DNA of 64,000 bases, from the NCBI GenBank assembly GCA_022577435.1, contig JAKOON010000006.1:20311501-20375500 (forward strand), read 5' to 3'. Under the pieces are notes generated by a model, which was not told the origin of the DNA, did no database searches, and was given only the letters and a program-made list of their open reading frames with translations. The stretch comes from Embiotoca jacksoni. Its lineage: Eukaryota > Chordata > Actinopteri > Embiotocidae. This document shows positions 37,004 to 50,400 of this stretch, in pieces. Made by a program: the position numbers and the translations under genes. Within the stretch, counting starts at the first letter, position 1; every line of letters starts with the position of its first letter.

Positions 37004-40000
37004 ATGTCGAGTAATGAGAGAGCTACCCGTGCGCTGAGAGAGGTCCTGCAAAAGCCTGGAAATGACGCCTGCGCAGACTGTGGCGCACCAGGTAGGTTGG
37101 AAACAATGCCCTCATTAGCTGTAAATAATTACCAAGGGGCAACATAACTTCGGAGGAGATGCGTTGCCGGTATATGACGTGTTGGAAGTGCCACACATTT
37201 AACTAAACTAACGTTAAACCACTTGTTCCCCTACTTTTTTTTGTAGTTTCCTACCACTGCTAAAGTAGACTATTTCACGGCACTTAGACTCCAACAAGAT
37301 GTTCCAAGCTCTTTTGGTGCTATTCTGACCATTAATGTGTGACAAGGCGAGTTAGGAGCTCAGAAAGAGGGTCTTTCCTGGAGCACTTGAACAGCGCAGG
37401 TGAAGCCCACTAGTTGTGTGAAGTTGGGTACAAGAGAAGAAACTTCAGCAAGTGTGGACATGCAGAGTGTGGGGCTTGAACACACCCTCATCCAGTTGAA
37501 CCCAACAGCGGTGGTCCTCTCCAAGGTCCTTTACTTACATTTGCAAATGCTCTTAATATTTTAGGAACTCCTGGGTGATACAGACAAAATCAAATATTAT
37601 GATATATTTTTACCGAATATCTCAACATCAGTATCATGATATATTAGGGATTAATATTAACTTTCACTAAATATTTACATCATGAGGTTTTTGATAAGTA
37701 ATCATCAGCAATGTGGAGTTGTTGAGAAAAAAAGTTGAACGTTTTCAGATCGCACAGCTGTAATCCACATTAGCCCTTTTAGGTAGAGATTTGCCAGAGA
37801 ATGTACAGAACATAATGGACTTTGCCTTTGGAGTTTTATTCGGGAGCACTAATCAAAAGACATGTCTACTTACTACCCTTCCACATGTTTACTCACAAAT
37901 ACTGCTTTTTTTCAGCTTCAGTTTTAAGTACCTTATCAATAAAATAAACTTTATTATCTTTCTATATACACAGGAAAGAGAAGAACATTATTTTCCAAGA
38001 AACTACTGCACATGTGACTAGATGTTGTTTCAGAAGAAAAAAGTACTGTTTGTCGTGTGTAGGTGCAGCTCTGTGAGGGTATGAAATACTAACGATTGGT
38101 CAAAGTCCGCTGCCATTTCATAGGTGTAGTTTAGGAAAAGATCATTTAATTGGTTAATTTCAACCAATCAGCATTGGTTCTCTTTGGACACTCTGCCATC
38201 ACTGCAACTTCCAATGGTCCGTGTCCACCAAAGTGTTTTTTTCCTGAGTGAAGCATATTTTTGAATAAATGAATGCCAGCAGCTTGACGAGGTGCTGAGC
38301 GTTTATTCTGTGGGGCGGACCAGTGTCCGCCCTTCAGAGTGACTGTGCAAACACTAATACAAGCCAAGTTCCCAGACTGTTATCACATTGAAGAAAACTA
38401 AAGCCTTGAGTGACAGTCGGCGCACCCCGGCTACCTGACCAACACCTCCTATGAGTGATGCGACCTCCTGATTCACAGATTAGGTTAGGTTAGGTTAGGT
38501 AGTTACTTTATTAATCCCCAAGGGGACATTTTTTAACTTTAACTAAGATTAGGCACTGGGTACAGATTTATATATTATATATTTCTGTGGCAGAGAAATA
38601 ACAAAAAGTCACATTCTGACACTTTTTTTGTTTGTTTGTTTGTTTTTTGTTTTTTTTCCAAACACGTCGTTACTACATTTTGACTTTTTTGCTGCACAAG
38701 CCCAGTTCATGCACAGTTCATAACAATGCAAATCAGTTTGTCACAATGAAACCAAAAAGTCACCGCATCGATGCCCTGGGGACGTATAACAAAGATAATA
38801 TCACTGCTAGGCCTTTATTTCCTCATCCTTACATATTTGTTTATCCAAATAACGTCTATTGAGAACCTGTAGTTGTTGGGTGTTACGTTCCTTGCTCGAA
38901 GACCGCTTTTATAACCAAGTTTCAAGAATCCACCTCCCAAGTCACATTAAGGCACATATTTCCTGTTATATGTTGTAACATATTACATGTTCCTTGTTGT
39001 TCCTACTTCTTAAAGACTAAAGTTACTTTTTGTGTTTGTTGGTTCATTTTTATCCAGCTCTCTCTTTCTTTGTGAAACGCCAGCATAGCAAAGAACTAGG
39101 CATGAGTAGCCTTATAACCAGCCGGGGACATCGTATTCTAATATGCCTGTTATTGTTGGAAGATTCAACAATTCCCTACGCACACACCCATCTGTGATCT
39201 GAACTGATACACACACACACACACACACTGTTTACCGGCATGCTGTTAAAAGGTTTCCAGGAAGAAAAGACAGTGTGGTCAAAGCGAAGAAAACATTTCT
39301 TGTATCTTAGCACTCACTGGAAAAATCTGAATCAGAAAAAAATTGATTTATCTGAGGAGGGAAATGTTTTTGTGACAGGTGTTTAAGATTGTGGAAGTTG
39401 TAAAATTGAACAACTTCAACAGAAAGAGAAGGATTTTTATAACTAGATGGCCACTGGAGAGAACATACCCGAACATTAAGGAAGATTTCCTTCAGTCTAA
39501 CATGAGAGGAATAGGAAGTAGCGTATGAACCTCTTGCTAAAATGAACAGAACAGTAAACACAGCAATGGCTGAAACTCTTGGCAAATATAGAAGCAAAGC
39601 AAGAGTTGCCTCGTGTTGCTTTACATAGCTGCTCTTTAGTACGTAAAGGAATGAAGTTCGATGCTCGTCTCTCTTACCCGCTACATCCTTCAATGTTTCT
39701 TGTCCCTCTATAGCGACCACACCATCTCTTTTCTCTTTTACCTTTATCACTGTAGTCCATTTGTACTCTCTGTCTTCCTCTCTGCAGATCCTGACTGGGG
39801 CTCGTGCACCCTGGGAGTGTTCATCTGTCTGGCCTGCTCTGGGATCCACCGCAACATCCCCGACATCAGCAAGGTCAAGTCCCTCAGCCTGTCCCACTGG
39901 GAGGACCAAGAGGTGCAGGTAGGTGTCAGAGCCAGCCGCACCACCCTCCTCGCTGTTATGTTCATATGTTTCAATATGCGTTTCTGTAGTAAGAGCAGAT

Positions 40001-42331
40001 TTGAATAACAAGCAGCTGGAGGCAGTTTTTAAATCAGACCCATTCATGATAAAGTCCAAAGATGACCCTGACCAATCCAAAATGGAAAGAACATAGAAGA
40101 TACATGTGAAGCATATTAAGACTTGACATTGACTCAATGATGACCGTAGCCAAAACTATAGCCTTATTACTTCTTATTTTTCTTCTTCTTAAAATGACAT
40201 TGACATCCTTTTTCTCATAAAAACACAAAAACAAAATGCAGAATCTGTATTTAAGAACATTTTTCATTTAACTACTGGTTTAACTAGTGGATACAAGATT
40301 GTTAGTGTTTGACCAACCAGTTGTGATGTCATAAATCCTCCTGGCAAATACACACCGTAATTTCAGTATTTCGGTGAACGCAGAGAAACTTTACAGATCC
40401 AGGTACAGAATTCTAGTTTGAAACTCCACACGTGGATATTCCACACATTCACAAAAACCAAAACACATGTTTGAATGGAGGTGGACTTTAAGATAAGAAG
40501 CATCCGGAGAAAGAAAACACATTCCAGTTCATAAGGCGTCACAGACAATCAATTATTTGAAATGTTAGAACATCCCATTCCTGCCAAGTACATTTCCCAC
40601 CCTGTACTGGACTCACTCCAATCCAAAAGAAATGATGTGGGTTCTTTGCACATCTTTATCTTAAAATATTTGTTGCATTTGTCACTTTGGCTCTCTGGGT
40701 TATTCGTTTTCTCTAACACTGATGAAGATTTATTTCTGGAATTTTGTTCTCCTATTGAGGAAATCTGTTCTGTAACTTTAAGGCTGTATGTCGCTGCTTC
40801 AAGGTGCCATTCATCCTCAAATAATCTGCTCGTTTCATGTATCTGTGTGCTTTGTTAGTTCATGGCTGAAAATGGTAATGAGCTGATGAAGAATAAATAT
40901 GAGGCCGCTGTTCCATTCTACTACTACAAACCAACCCACAAGGACTGTCAGTAAGTAACTATAGCAACACACGTACACACAACCAAATATCTTTTATAAT
41001 GTACACTTCTGTTTTGAACAGTGTTTTGTGGTTTCCTGTTTTTTTTTGGCACGTGCATGTGTGTGTTCACATGCAGAATTGAGGTATTTCTATGGAACAT
41101 GTACATCCAAAAGGCTATTTTTTGTTAAAAAATAATCTATCGGGACAACTCTCAGTCTGAATTATAATAAAATGTGTACTAGTGAGTGGGGAAGAACCAC
41201 ATGTTTGTAGTTCGTACACTTGAAACTTGATTACACTGGATTTACAATGTTCCGACCAATACGTAGTTTCACAATAGTTTGTAACGTCATGTACTCATTT
41301 AAGCTAATGTTTTACTTTCAAGATGGATTTGAAATGAAACCTTCAATGTCACAAGACTGAAAGCTGTGTTCTGCCACGTGTGAGCCCCATGTACTCACCT
41401 TTGAGATGTGGCAGGAAGAAGTACACACCTCAGAACTGTTCTGGAGCACCTTTTGTTCTTGGATGTGTTCCGTTTTAGGGATTTTCTGCTTTTCTACACA
41501 GCAGATTTGCTCAAGCTTGGTCAAGTTGTTGAGGGTGTGTCTATGAAAAACAGTTTGCCTCTTTAAATCATTCCACAGATTGATAATGGGACTCAAGTCT
41601 GGGCTTTGACTCATTAACCTTTTGCATTCTGGCTCTGAACTGAGTCCAGTACAGCTGCACTATGATGGCAAAACAGACAATGCTGACTGCTTTGCTTATT
41701 TGTAAAATTCAAGGCCACCATTCAAATGTATGTTCAGTCTATATCCTGTTGCAACATAAATAAATATAGTTTTTAGTCAATTTATCTATCAACTATCCAG
41801 TTTTTCCTTGTATTAATAATTTTAAGGCATGCAGCAAATCCTCACAGAATTCATCTCATTATATTTATTAGTATTAATAAAGGGACGCAGGGTGTGTGAT
41901 GGATTCAACTATTTCAGTGAATGTTTTATTGTTTCACTCAGCACAGCATTAATATGATAAATAAATAAAATATAAGACAAGGAGAATGGTGGGAATAGGA
42001 TGTTTTGTGTGTTTTGCCTTGTTTTCAACCTGAACACAAACCATCCATTCTTCTTCATGAAGTGGTACATTTTTCATCTTTTTAACTGGTCTTCTTCTGC
42101 TCTCTAACCAGTGTTTATTCCTGGTGCTCTTTAAGGCTTGTTGTTTCATATCTCCGTGATGCTCTCCTGCTCAGTTTGTAACCTTCAGGTTACCTGTTGA
42201 TGCATGAAGACTGTGTTTAAATGTATTCGTGTGGCTGTGTAGCTCCCAGACAAGAATGCTTGGAATTGAATGAGTGTGTGAATTTTTAGGGCAAACCTTC
42301 TCAGGTGACACAAATCAGACACACGCACGCA

Positions 42332-42389
<58 letters not shown>

Positions 42390-43007
42390 GGGCCTATAGA
42401 TACCAGAGTTAAGTCTTACCTACCGGGGGTTTGGCTTGGCTGAAAACGTAGTATGCATGTGTTGAATGGAAGGAGTAGCTCACCACTGTATCTGTAAATG
42501 TCTGCTGAAGGACAACTTACATTCCCACAGCTTCAACATGTATCTTGTGTGATCATTTCAGACTGCTGGAGGAAGGTGGGTATTTTCTTTTGCTTGTTTT
42601 TGTCTGTGTTGTCTGCAACAAGTCTATAAACCTGAACAAAAGAGAAGGGTTGTAGCTAATACAGTAAAATTATATATTGTTATACTTTTGTTGCAATATA
42701 GTATGAATGAAATCGAAAGCAAATCATTTTGAGGCTACTTCTGCAGAACTCGTTCCACTCTTGGTTTCTGCTTTAATGTATCAGTCTTTACTTTACAGCC
42801 CTGCCTCTTTTTCATCGACCACCAAGTACACAAGACAATTCGTCTGCTTTTAGCCACTCATTTTACTCACTAGCTGTATTGACATTGTATCTATTAATGT
42901 GTTTTCTAGGGTGTTGAAGGAGCAGTGGATCAGAGCAAAGTACCAGAGGAAAGAGTTCTCCGAGCCTGGGAACAGCTTCACATATGAGGAAGGCGAGTGT
43001 ACAGATG

Positions 43008-43065
<58 letters not shown>

Positions 43066-46000
43066 CACACACGCAGACACGTATGTGGATTTAAACACAC
43101 TCATGCTAATGACTGACCTGTGCTGGCTTCCTGCAGGAACTAGAGATGGCCTGTTGATGAAGAGGGGGCGGGACAACGGGCAGTTCCTCAGCAGGCGATT
43201 CGTCCTTTCAGAGAGGGAGGGGACTCTAAAGTATTTCACCAAATATGATGTAAGCAGCTTTTAATGAGACTTTTGGCGGCAACTTGCAGATCAACACACA
43301 CTTTTCAAGTTGTTCCAACTCCTGTGAAACACACACATACATACACACACACATGCAGCCACAAAACAAATACTTTAATTAGGGAACACTTTAAAGACAT
43401 AAAATAGGCAACATCCCCACATAATATGGTGCAGTATGTTGTCACACATACACACAACTGGTTTTGTAATCATGTATACCTACCAAGAGACAACAAAATA
43501 AATACTTGCTCCCTCCGCTGGGTTTCAGCGTGCTCAGACAAGCTTAACCAGCAGTCTGTCCTCTCTGTCAGTGTGGCTGATTCACTAAGCTCTACACCAC
43601 CCGAACCAATTAGGCCTTGAAGCACTGGGAGCACTTTGTTTGTCACAGTAAACCAGCTCAAGGGAAGTGGAAATAATATATTTAAAAAGACTAAATAAAA
43701 AGAGACTCACACCCTTTTTTTTCCTTTTGTTCTTAATATGGAATTTGAGTGCTTTAGGATATGTCTTGGCATACAAATGTCTCTTTGGTGTGAATGTTTT
43801 TCTTGTTTTTCCAAGACTGTTTTCACTGTGAAATTTTTTTTCCCTGTTGCATCGCATTCTCTGAGCGAATCTGCTGTTGTAAACAATAACAACAAAAACA
43901 TCCTAATGCCGTCATGGCGGTGGTCGAAAAGAAATCGTCACTCGCTGCCACGCTCCCTTTTAAAGCCTTTGAGCTGGTTGGGATTTAGAAGAGCCCAGAA
44001 GTGTGTAAAATATTCACACCCAAATAACAGTGTGACTCAAGTCCAACTGACTGCTCCTCTACCAATTTGCCTCACTTTGTCTTGCCGTTTTTATCACAAC
44101 TCAAGGAGTCGGCACTCATGTTGACGCAAAGGGGGACGATGTAATGAACTGTCAGATCTCTTGTAATTAGGCTGTGTTTACTGTGTTTGTTTTCTGTTCA
44201 AATCAAGGATGGAAGAAATGCAGAGACAATCTGTTTCTTCTTTAGATTCTAGTCAGGGCAGATTAAAAGCACAGCATCCACAAACAGGTTTGCTGGGATT
44301 AGAATTGATCTTGACATGATAGATATCAGTGATGCAAACTGATGTGTAGAAAATAGCTGTAGATATTATTTTCCCAGTTAAAAAGAGTGCAAAATATTGG
44401 CTCAGGCCTCGATACTATATACACACAGACATAGACTCCATAAATATTACTTTTTCTGGTTAAGCAGAGGCATGAAAATAATTAATGTTTCATAAAAAGG
44501 TTAATTTAGTACCATGTCTGTTGAAAACAGTCAAATTAAGAGGTGTATGAATTGGTCCCAGTTAATGTGATCTTTATTTGTTTTCATTTCACTTTTTCAC
44601 CCTGATGTGGGTTTGGGGAGAGAAATGTGAACTGACAGATGAGATTTCTGAGACTCCAAGCAGAAATAATATGTAATTTGTTTTTGTGGACTTCCGTTAA
44701 ACATGATTGACTGCAGTGAACTTTCATAGGCTCTGTAACTGTCACTGATTTTTACATTTTATGCGGTGCTACCCAAGCCTAGTATTACCAGATCCAAATT
44801 CACTGCATGAATACATGGATCTGGTGACGCTCCATTGGAGATCGTTTCCAGTCATTACATCGTGATGGACGTACATCTCGGGTTGATTTTGAAACTATTG
44901 GAGCAGCCTTAAACCAATCTATAGTCACCACTGTATGATGTATATTTTCTTACAAAACTCCCCTGGCTGTAAACAACCCGACCCGACCCAGTGTAAGCAC
45001 AGACCAATGCCATTCGGTAAATAAAAGTTGCAGACGCCGGCTTTTATTCCTCTATATTTTTGATTATTGCAACAACTATTCTCATCACTTCATCTGGTTC
45101 TACAACCGGCACCATGGTTGGAGCCGCATTTTAAAACAAACTCTTGACTTAATTGTCATGTCATTCAGCCTCGCCCACTGGTCTGATTGGTCAGCCATTC
45201 AGAGTGGTTTCCGTTGGTCTCTAGATTTCAGGTTCTGAAGTTTGAAACAGTTTGTTATCAAGAACTGTTCAAATGTTGTCTTTGGGTGTGATTGACCTCA
45301 ATATAGCTGACATCACCCTGGAGAATAACATGTACATTTATATGTCTATGAATTACTTTTTTGCAAGTAAAAGTAGTAATGGACAGAAGAAAAGGTGAAC
45401 AATGTAGTAGATTTGACAAATAATGGTATTATTTGTTTGGGAACCTAAACAATGAGGAAGTATACAAATATGGTTAAATAATTTACAAAATTATTGTTTA
45501 AATATTCTTTATTAATTCAGGTAAAACAAAAGATTAAAACATGCAAAAAATAAACATTCAATGGAATCGAGATGTAATTTTTTTAATTTTTTTTTTAAAT
45601 CTTAAATTCCACTTTCTCACATATTGCATGAAGATGGTTGATAGAAATAATACATTTTGACTGTTTATTTGCAGCCTCTGGCATCCCCTCATCCAAATCC
45701 AGCACAAATATCCATCATGATTTCTCCAAAATTGCCTGAAGATGAGGCAGATCTGTAGTTACTTACATGTCTGTCCCCTGCCTTTCACACACGTCCTCTT
45801 TCCTGCAGGCTAAGGAGCCCAAAGCAGTGATCAAAGTGGACACCATCAACGCAACCTTCCAGCCAGAGAAGATAGGAAACCCCAACGGCCTACAGATCAC
45901 CTACCTTAAAGACTACAGCACCCGCAACGTCTTCGTCTACAACGACAACGGCAAGGTCTGCATCTCTGTACTATCTGTGTGATGCAGATATATTTCAGAC

Positions 46001-46859
46001 TGGATGGACACAAAAATAACCATAAAGAAAATCTAAAGCATAGTTTATAAAAGACCTGTCACTTTATTCTTAACTGTTAACTCATTTTAATGGCATAAGG
46101 TGGCATTCACATCAGAGGTTTGTCATCTATCGCACCAAGAGACAGATGTATTGAACGTACCTGGCTTGTGTTGTTGTGGGCGAGTCTCCAAACCTTTTCA
46201 AAACCATCTTTAACTATTTTTGCTGGCTGAGTCCATTAACTGGTGACATTCAAGCGCACCATCTGTCATTTTGTGTCATTCATAAACACATTGAAATATA
46301 TGGAGGAATTCAGTGTTGTCTTCAGGTTGAGGATTTTGGAGTCCGACAGAAAACAGCATCGTAATAATGGACCACCTTCTGATTTGGAAGGTTATTTTTC
46401 CAGTCTGTACACATGAATGCATCATTTTGAAAAATGTTTCAAACAATCCAAACTATAAATTGAATTTTCATGCAAACAGTAACATCACTGACAGCTGCAG
46501 TAAATAACACTGTTACATCTGGTTCCAATGGCACTTGTCAAGTGTTGGGATATCTTAGGCAGCAAGTGAACAATCAGTTCTTGAAATTGATGTGTTAGAA
46601 GCAGGAAAAAGTGGCTAGCGTAAGGCGGGTATTGTTGGGTGTTTCTGGTATTCGGTAGTTGGTACCTAAAAAAGTCAATAATTTTTTTCCATGAGTCATA
46701 ATAGGGTCATTCGTGAAAGTCACCCCTTCTTATTAGTTTTCTGTCAGTCCATCTGAAAGTGATTCCATAACTAAGTGTATATTAGGCCTCAAACAGAAGG
46801 ACATGTGGGGGCGTGTCTGGTTTGATTGACAGGCCTGGGGTGAAGTCAGGTTTCCGCCA

Positions 46860-46920
<61 letters not shown>

Positions 46921-47416
46921 GGGGGGGGGGTGTATGTATCCACCGCTTACTTCTCCCCAGCACGTTCATATATGGTAACATCTGGCTCCAAGACAGCAAG
47001 TTGGTGACACAGAAATGACAAACTTGAAACTTCAAATTGGTAGTTCACAAACCAGTGGGGGACATCACTGTAGTTCATCGCTTGTTCAGGAATGATTTGA
47101 CAAAGAATTCAGGTTGTTGAATTAATCAGAAATTAGTCTGATCAAGCATCTGTGGGATGAGCTGGAAAACTATGTCTGATCAATGGAGGCTCCACCTCAC
47201 AACTGACAGGACTTAAAGGATCTAATGCTGACATATTGGTGCCTGATACCACAGGACACCAACAGAATTTGTTTTTATATAAGACGGTCTTTCCTAACGC
47301 TGTGTGTCTTCAACTTTTTGTCCTCATTAGGAGATCGTAGACTGGTTTAATTCAATTCGTGCAGTTCAGCTTCACTATCTAAAGGTGGCCTTTCCAGGGG
47401 CAACTGATGCTGAGGT

Positions 47417-47452
<36 letters not shown>

Positions 47453-50400
47453 CTACCTACCTAACATGTACTGTATATATTCTTGTCTGATCCTGACAAT
47501 CACATGACTCCATTACGGTTACTTCCTGCTCATGTTGCCACTGAAACAGTTTGTATCCTCATGACGTTGATTTTGAATCCCTTTGATTTTCTTTTGCTTG
47601 TTGTTTTCAGCTGGTACCCAAACTAACCCGGAACTTTCTCAAGGAGGGATACATGGAAAAAACAGGTCCCAGGGTGAGTAAACATTTGTCATACGCATCA
47701 TACGGACACATTTCTAACTTCTCTTTGCTGTAGTTCATGCATGTCCCCCTGAGGTTTTCCCAGTGCAGCATTTGTCTTTTAAAATCAAACACACAAGTTG
47801 AAAGTAAGGCAGAGTTGTATATTTTGCCACATGGGCTGTAATTTATTTTCTGAAGTGTGTTAATCGATGTTGCACCTCGCTAATTGCAATTTTAGTTTCA
47901 ACAGTGAATCAATTCCCTTTTAGTGAGTAAAGTAAGGTGAAAGTGTGATAATAAACACTATGTTAGTTCCATATGGGATAACATTTCTGGGATACAGAGG
48001 CATTCAGTTCAATTTTATTTTATTTATTTAGCACAAAGGCACAACACAGAGTAAAGTCCTTACAAAAAGTACTATGCATAGATCTAAAAAAGGAAGAGCA
48101 TAAATGTGCAAGAATACATCGCACTTTAAGATATTAAAGGTTGCTGATCAATTAAACAAAATAAGTTATAAATCGCTTACTTATCTTATTGAAAATACTT
48201 AAATCCAAACCAGGTTTAATTCTAAATTGAGATTGAGACTAAGATCCCATTAAAGAAGTTAGTCTTAAATCACCTGTGATCCCAGCTCTCCCTCTTCCGT
48301 CTTTAATTGAATGGGAGCCGGGCTAAGTGGCTAACTAGCCCAGCTGTCAGCGCAGCTACTTTCCACCTCCACCTGACAGGCTGACTGACAGCTGGAATTA
48401 CCGCCTGTACCTGCCTGCCTCACTGTGGGTCCTTCTGTCAGGCTGTCTGTCAGGGAGTGAAGGGCTCCCAGCAGAGCATCGACTTCAGTCTCAAGTGTAC
48501 AATACACACACAAAACACAGATGTTGGAATTGAGCACAAAGAGGTATTTGCACCAAAACTCATACATTAGCGTGTGTATAGACATGCGGGTGCTTTCATA
48601 CATACAGTCGGAACCGACCGACAGAGACCTCGGCAACACAACCGGTTGTGTGTTCAGACACGCTCAGACACAGACTCTCAGTTTAATCTCCGTCTGTCAG
48701 GCTGAGAGATGAAAGGACTCATAAACTTGCTGCGTTGGGCTCATTTGCTAAATGGATGTCATAATTCATTTTCTTTGCACACATGTAGGACGTGGAAGAA
48801 GTCATATGGCAAAATTAGAAGGGAGCAGTCAGATGTTCAGCCTTATGCCACAATGAGAATATCAAACACGTTTATGATGACAGTTTGGAAGCAGTCAGGG
48901 ACCTGAGCATCCTCTTTATTTGTAGCTGAAAAGACTTCAATAAATTCTCTGAAGGTGCTGTGCTTCACTTTTTTCGACACCTGCTTTCATGGTTGATTTA
49001 TGGAAGTAAACTTTTAACAATGACAAGGTTTCAAATTAAACATCAGTGTTATGAAAGAGGTACAATAAACATTCAGTTGGGGCTGCCAAAAGAAAATCCT
49101 TTTGACAGTATTAAGTACGAACAGAGAAGGTGGCAAATCAAACAAAGAAGAATGCTTTTATAGCACTTTTGAAAACCTAGGATCATGTTAAATACATGTC
49201 CATGATCAGATGACAGATACAAGAGAAGGCTGCACCACTGATTCATGAAAAGAAAGGCTGCAGAACACTCATCCAATGCTCCTTTTTCAGTATTTTAGCA
49301 TCTTTTTTGACACATTATTGACCCAATTCGTCTCCATTGAGTAACAACTACAAATTCATTGGCCAAAAACATCAGTCAGACGTGACCCCTTTCTGCTTTC
49401 TTAAATCACTTTGTATTGGCTGTTCATGGAACACAATTTTGAAGACATCATTTCGAGGTCTTTTAACTTTTTTTTTTTTTATTTTATAGATAAGCAAGAC
49501 TAACCTTAGGATTTGACAGTCTTAGATAAAGGAAACTCAGGGAGGAAATCTTAAAACAAAACAGCCACTTCAAGGCAGAGTGTGACTCACGTTCTGATTT
49601 ATAACCACACAGACACCACCTTTTGGTAGAAGAACAATGCTCCCTTGAGTCACTATAGTCTTTATCTGTCTCACTCACCCCGTGTCTGACTTTGTCTCCC
49701 TGTTTGTCCACATAGCAAACGGAAGGTTTCAAGAAACGGTGGTTCACTCTGGACCAGAGACGACTCATGTACTTCAAAGATCCGCTGGTATGGCATTAAC
49801 ACAAACAAACCTCTACTGGACTTGATATCTTCATTACAAACTACCAAGTGTGAAATACAAGGTGCCTTGATGGTATTCTCCTGCTCTAAAGACATGGAAA
49901 TGAGCACCATGGCGAGGGCTTTTTTTCATTAAGCAGATTAGATTTAGTTGGTAATGTTGGGAATAAGAAGTCATGACTCAGTGGGGAGAGAGGAATGTAA
50001 TGTACTTTCATTCCCAACGTAACTTAATTATACTGATGGTGTTTCTTACCATGACCTCACAGTGGGGATTTCCTCAGAGTGAAGTGCCAACCCGCATTAA
50101 ATCACACTGACACTTCTAAAGACAATGTATAGACTTTTTTCATAATTAATTTGATATGAATGGTTAATAGGTAGAAATGTGGTTTAAGAAGATTCTGAAT
50201 GATTAGAGGGAGTTTTTATTGCCGTGGTTATCACAGGGCCAAAGGCCTACAGAGAGGCTGGCTCAGATTGCCCAACTCTTGGCTGAATACACATCAGCTA
50301 GCCAAGGCAGACAAGCTCAGTATCACTGCTGATGCAATAGTTCAATAAGGAGGTGCAATAATTATAGGTGCTAAGTGACTGAGACTGAGAACAAGGAAAA

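Noticed and set aside
38480..38499. TTAGG repeats as interstitial telomere
   Set aside because: Only four units, vertebrate telomeres are TTAGGG, and the run adjoins a LINE-type tail.
39307..40137. Long minus-strand open frame (276 codons)
   Set aside because: It runs antisense through ADAP exon 2 and intron DNA. It has no family motif, and its middle is the reverse reading of a real exon.
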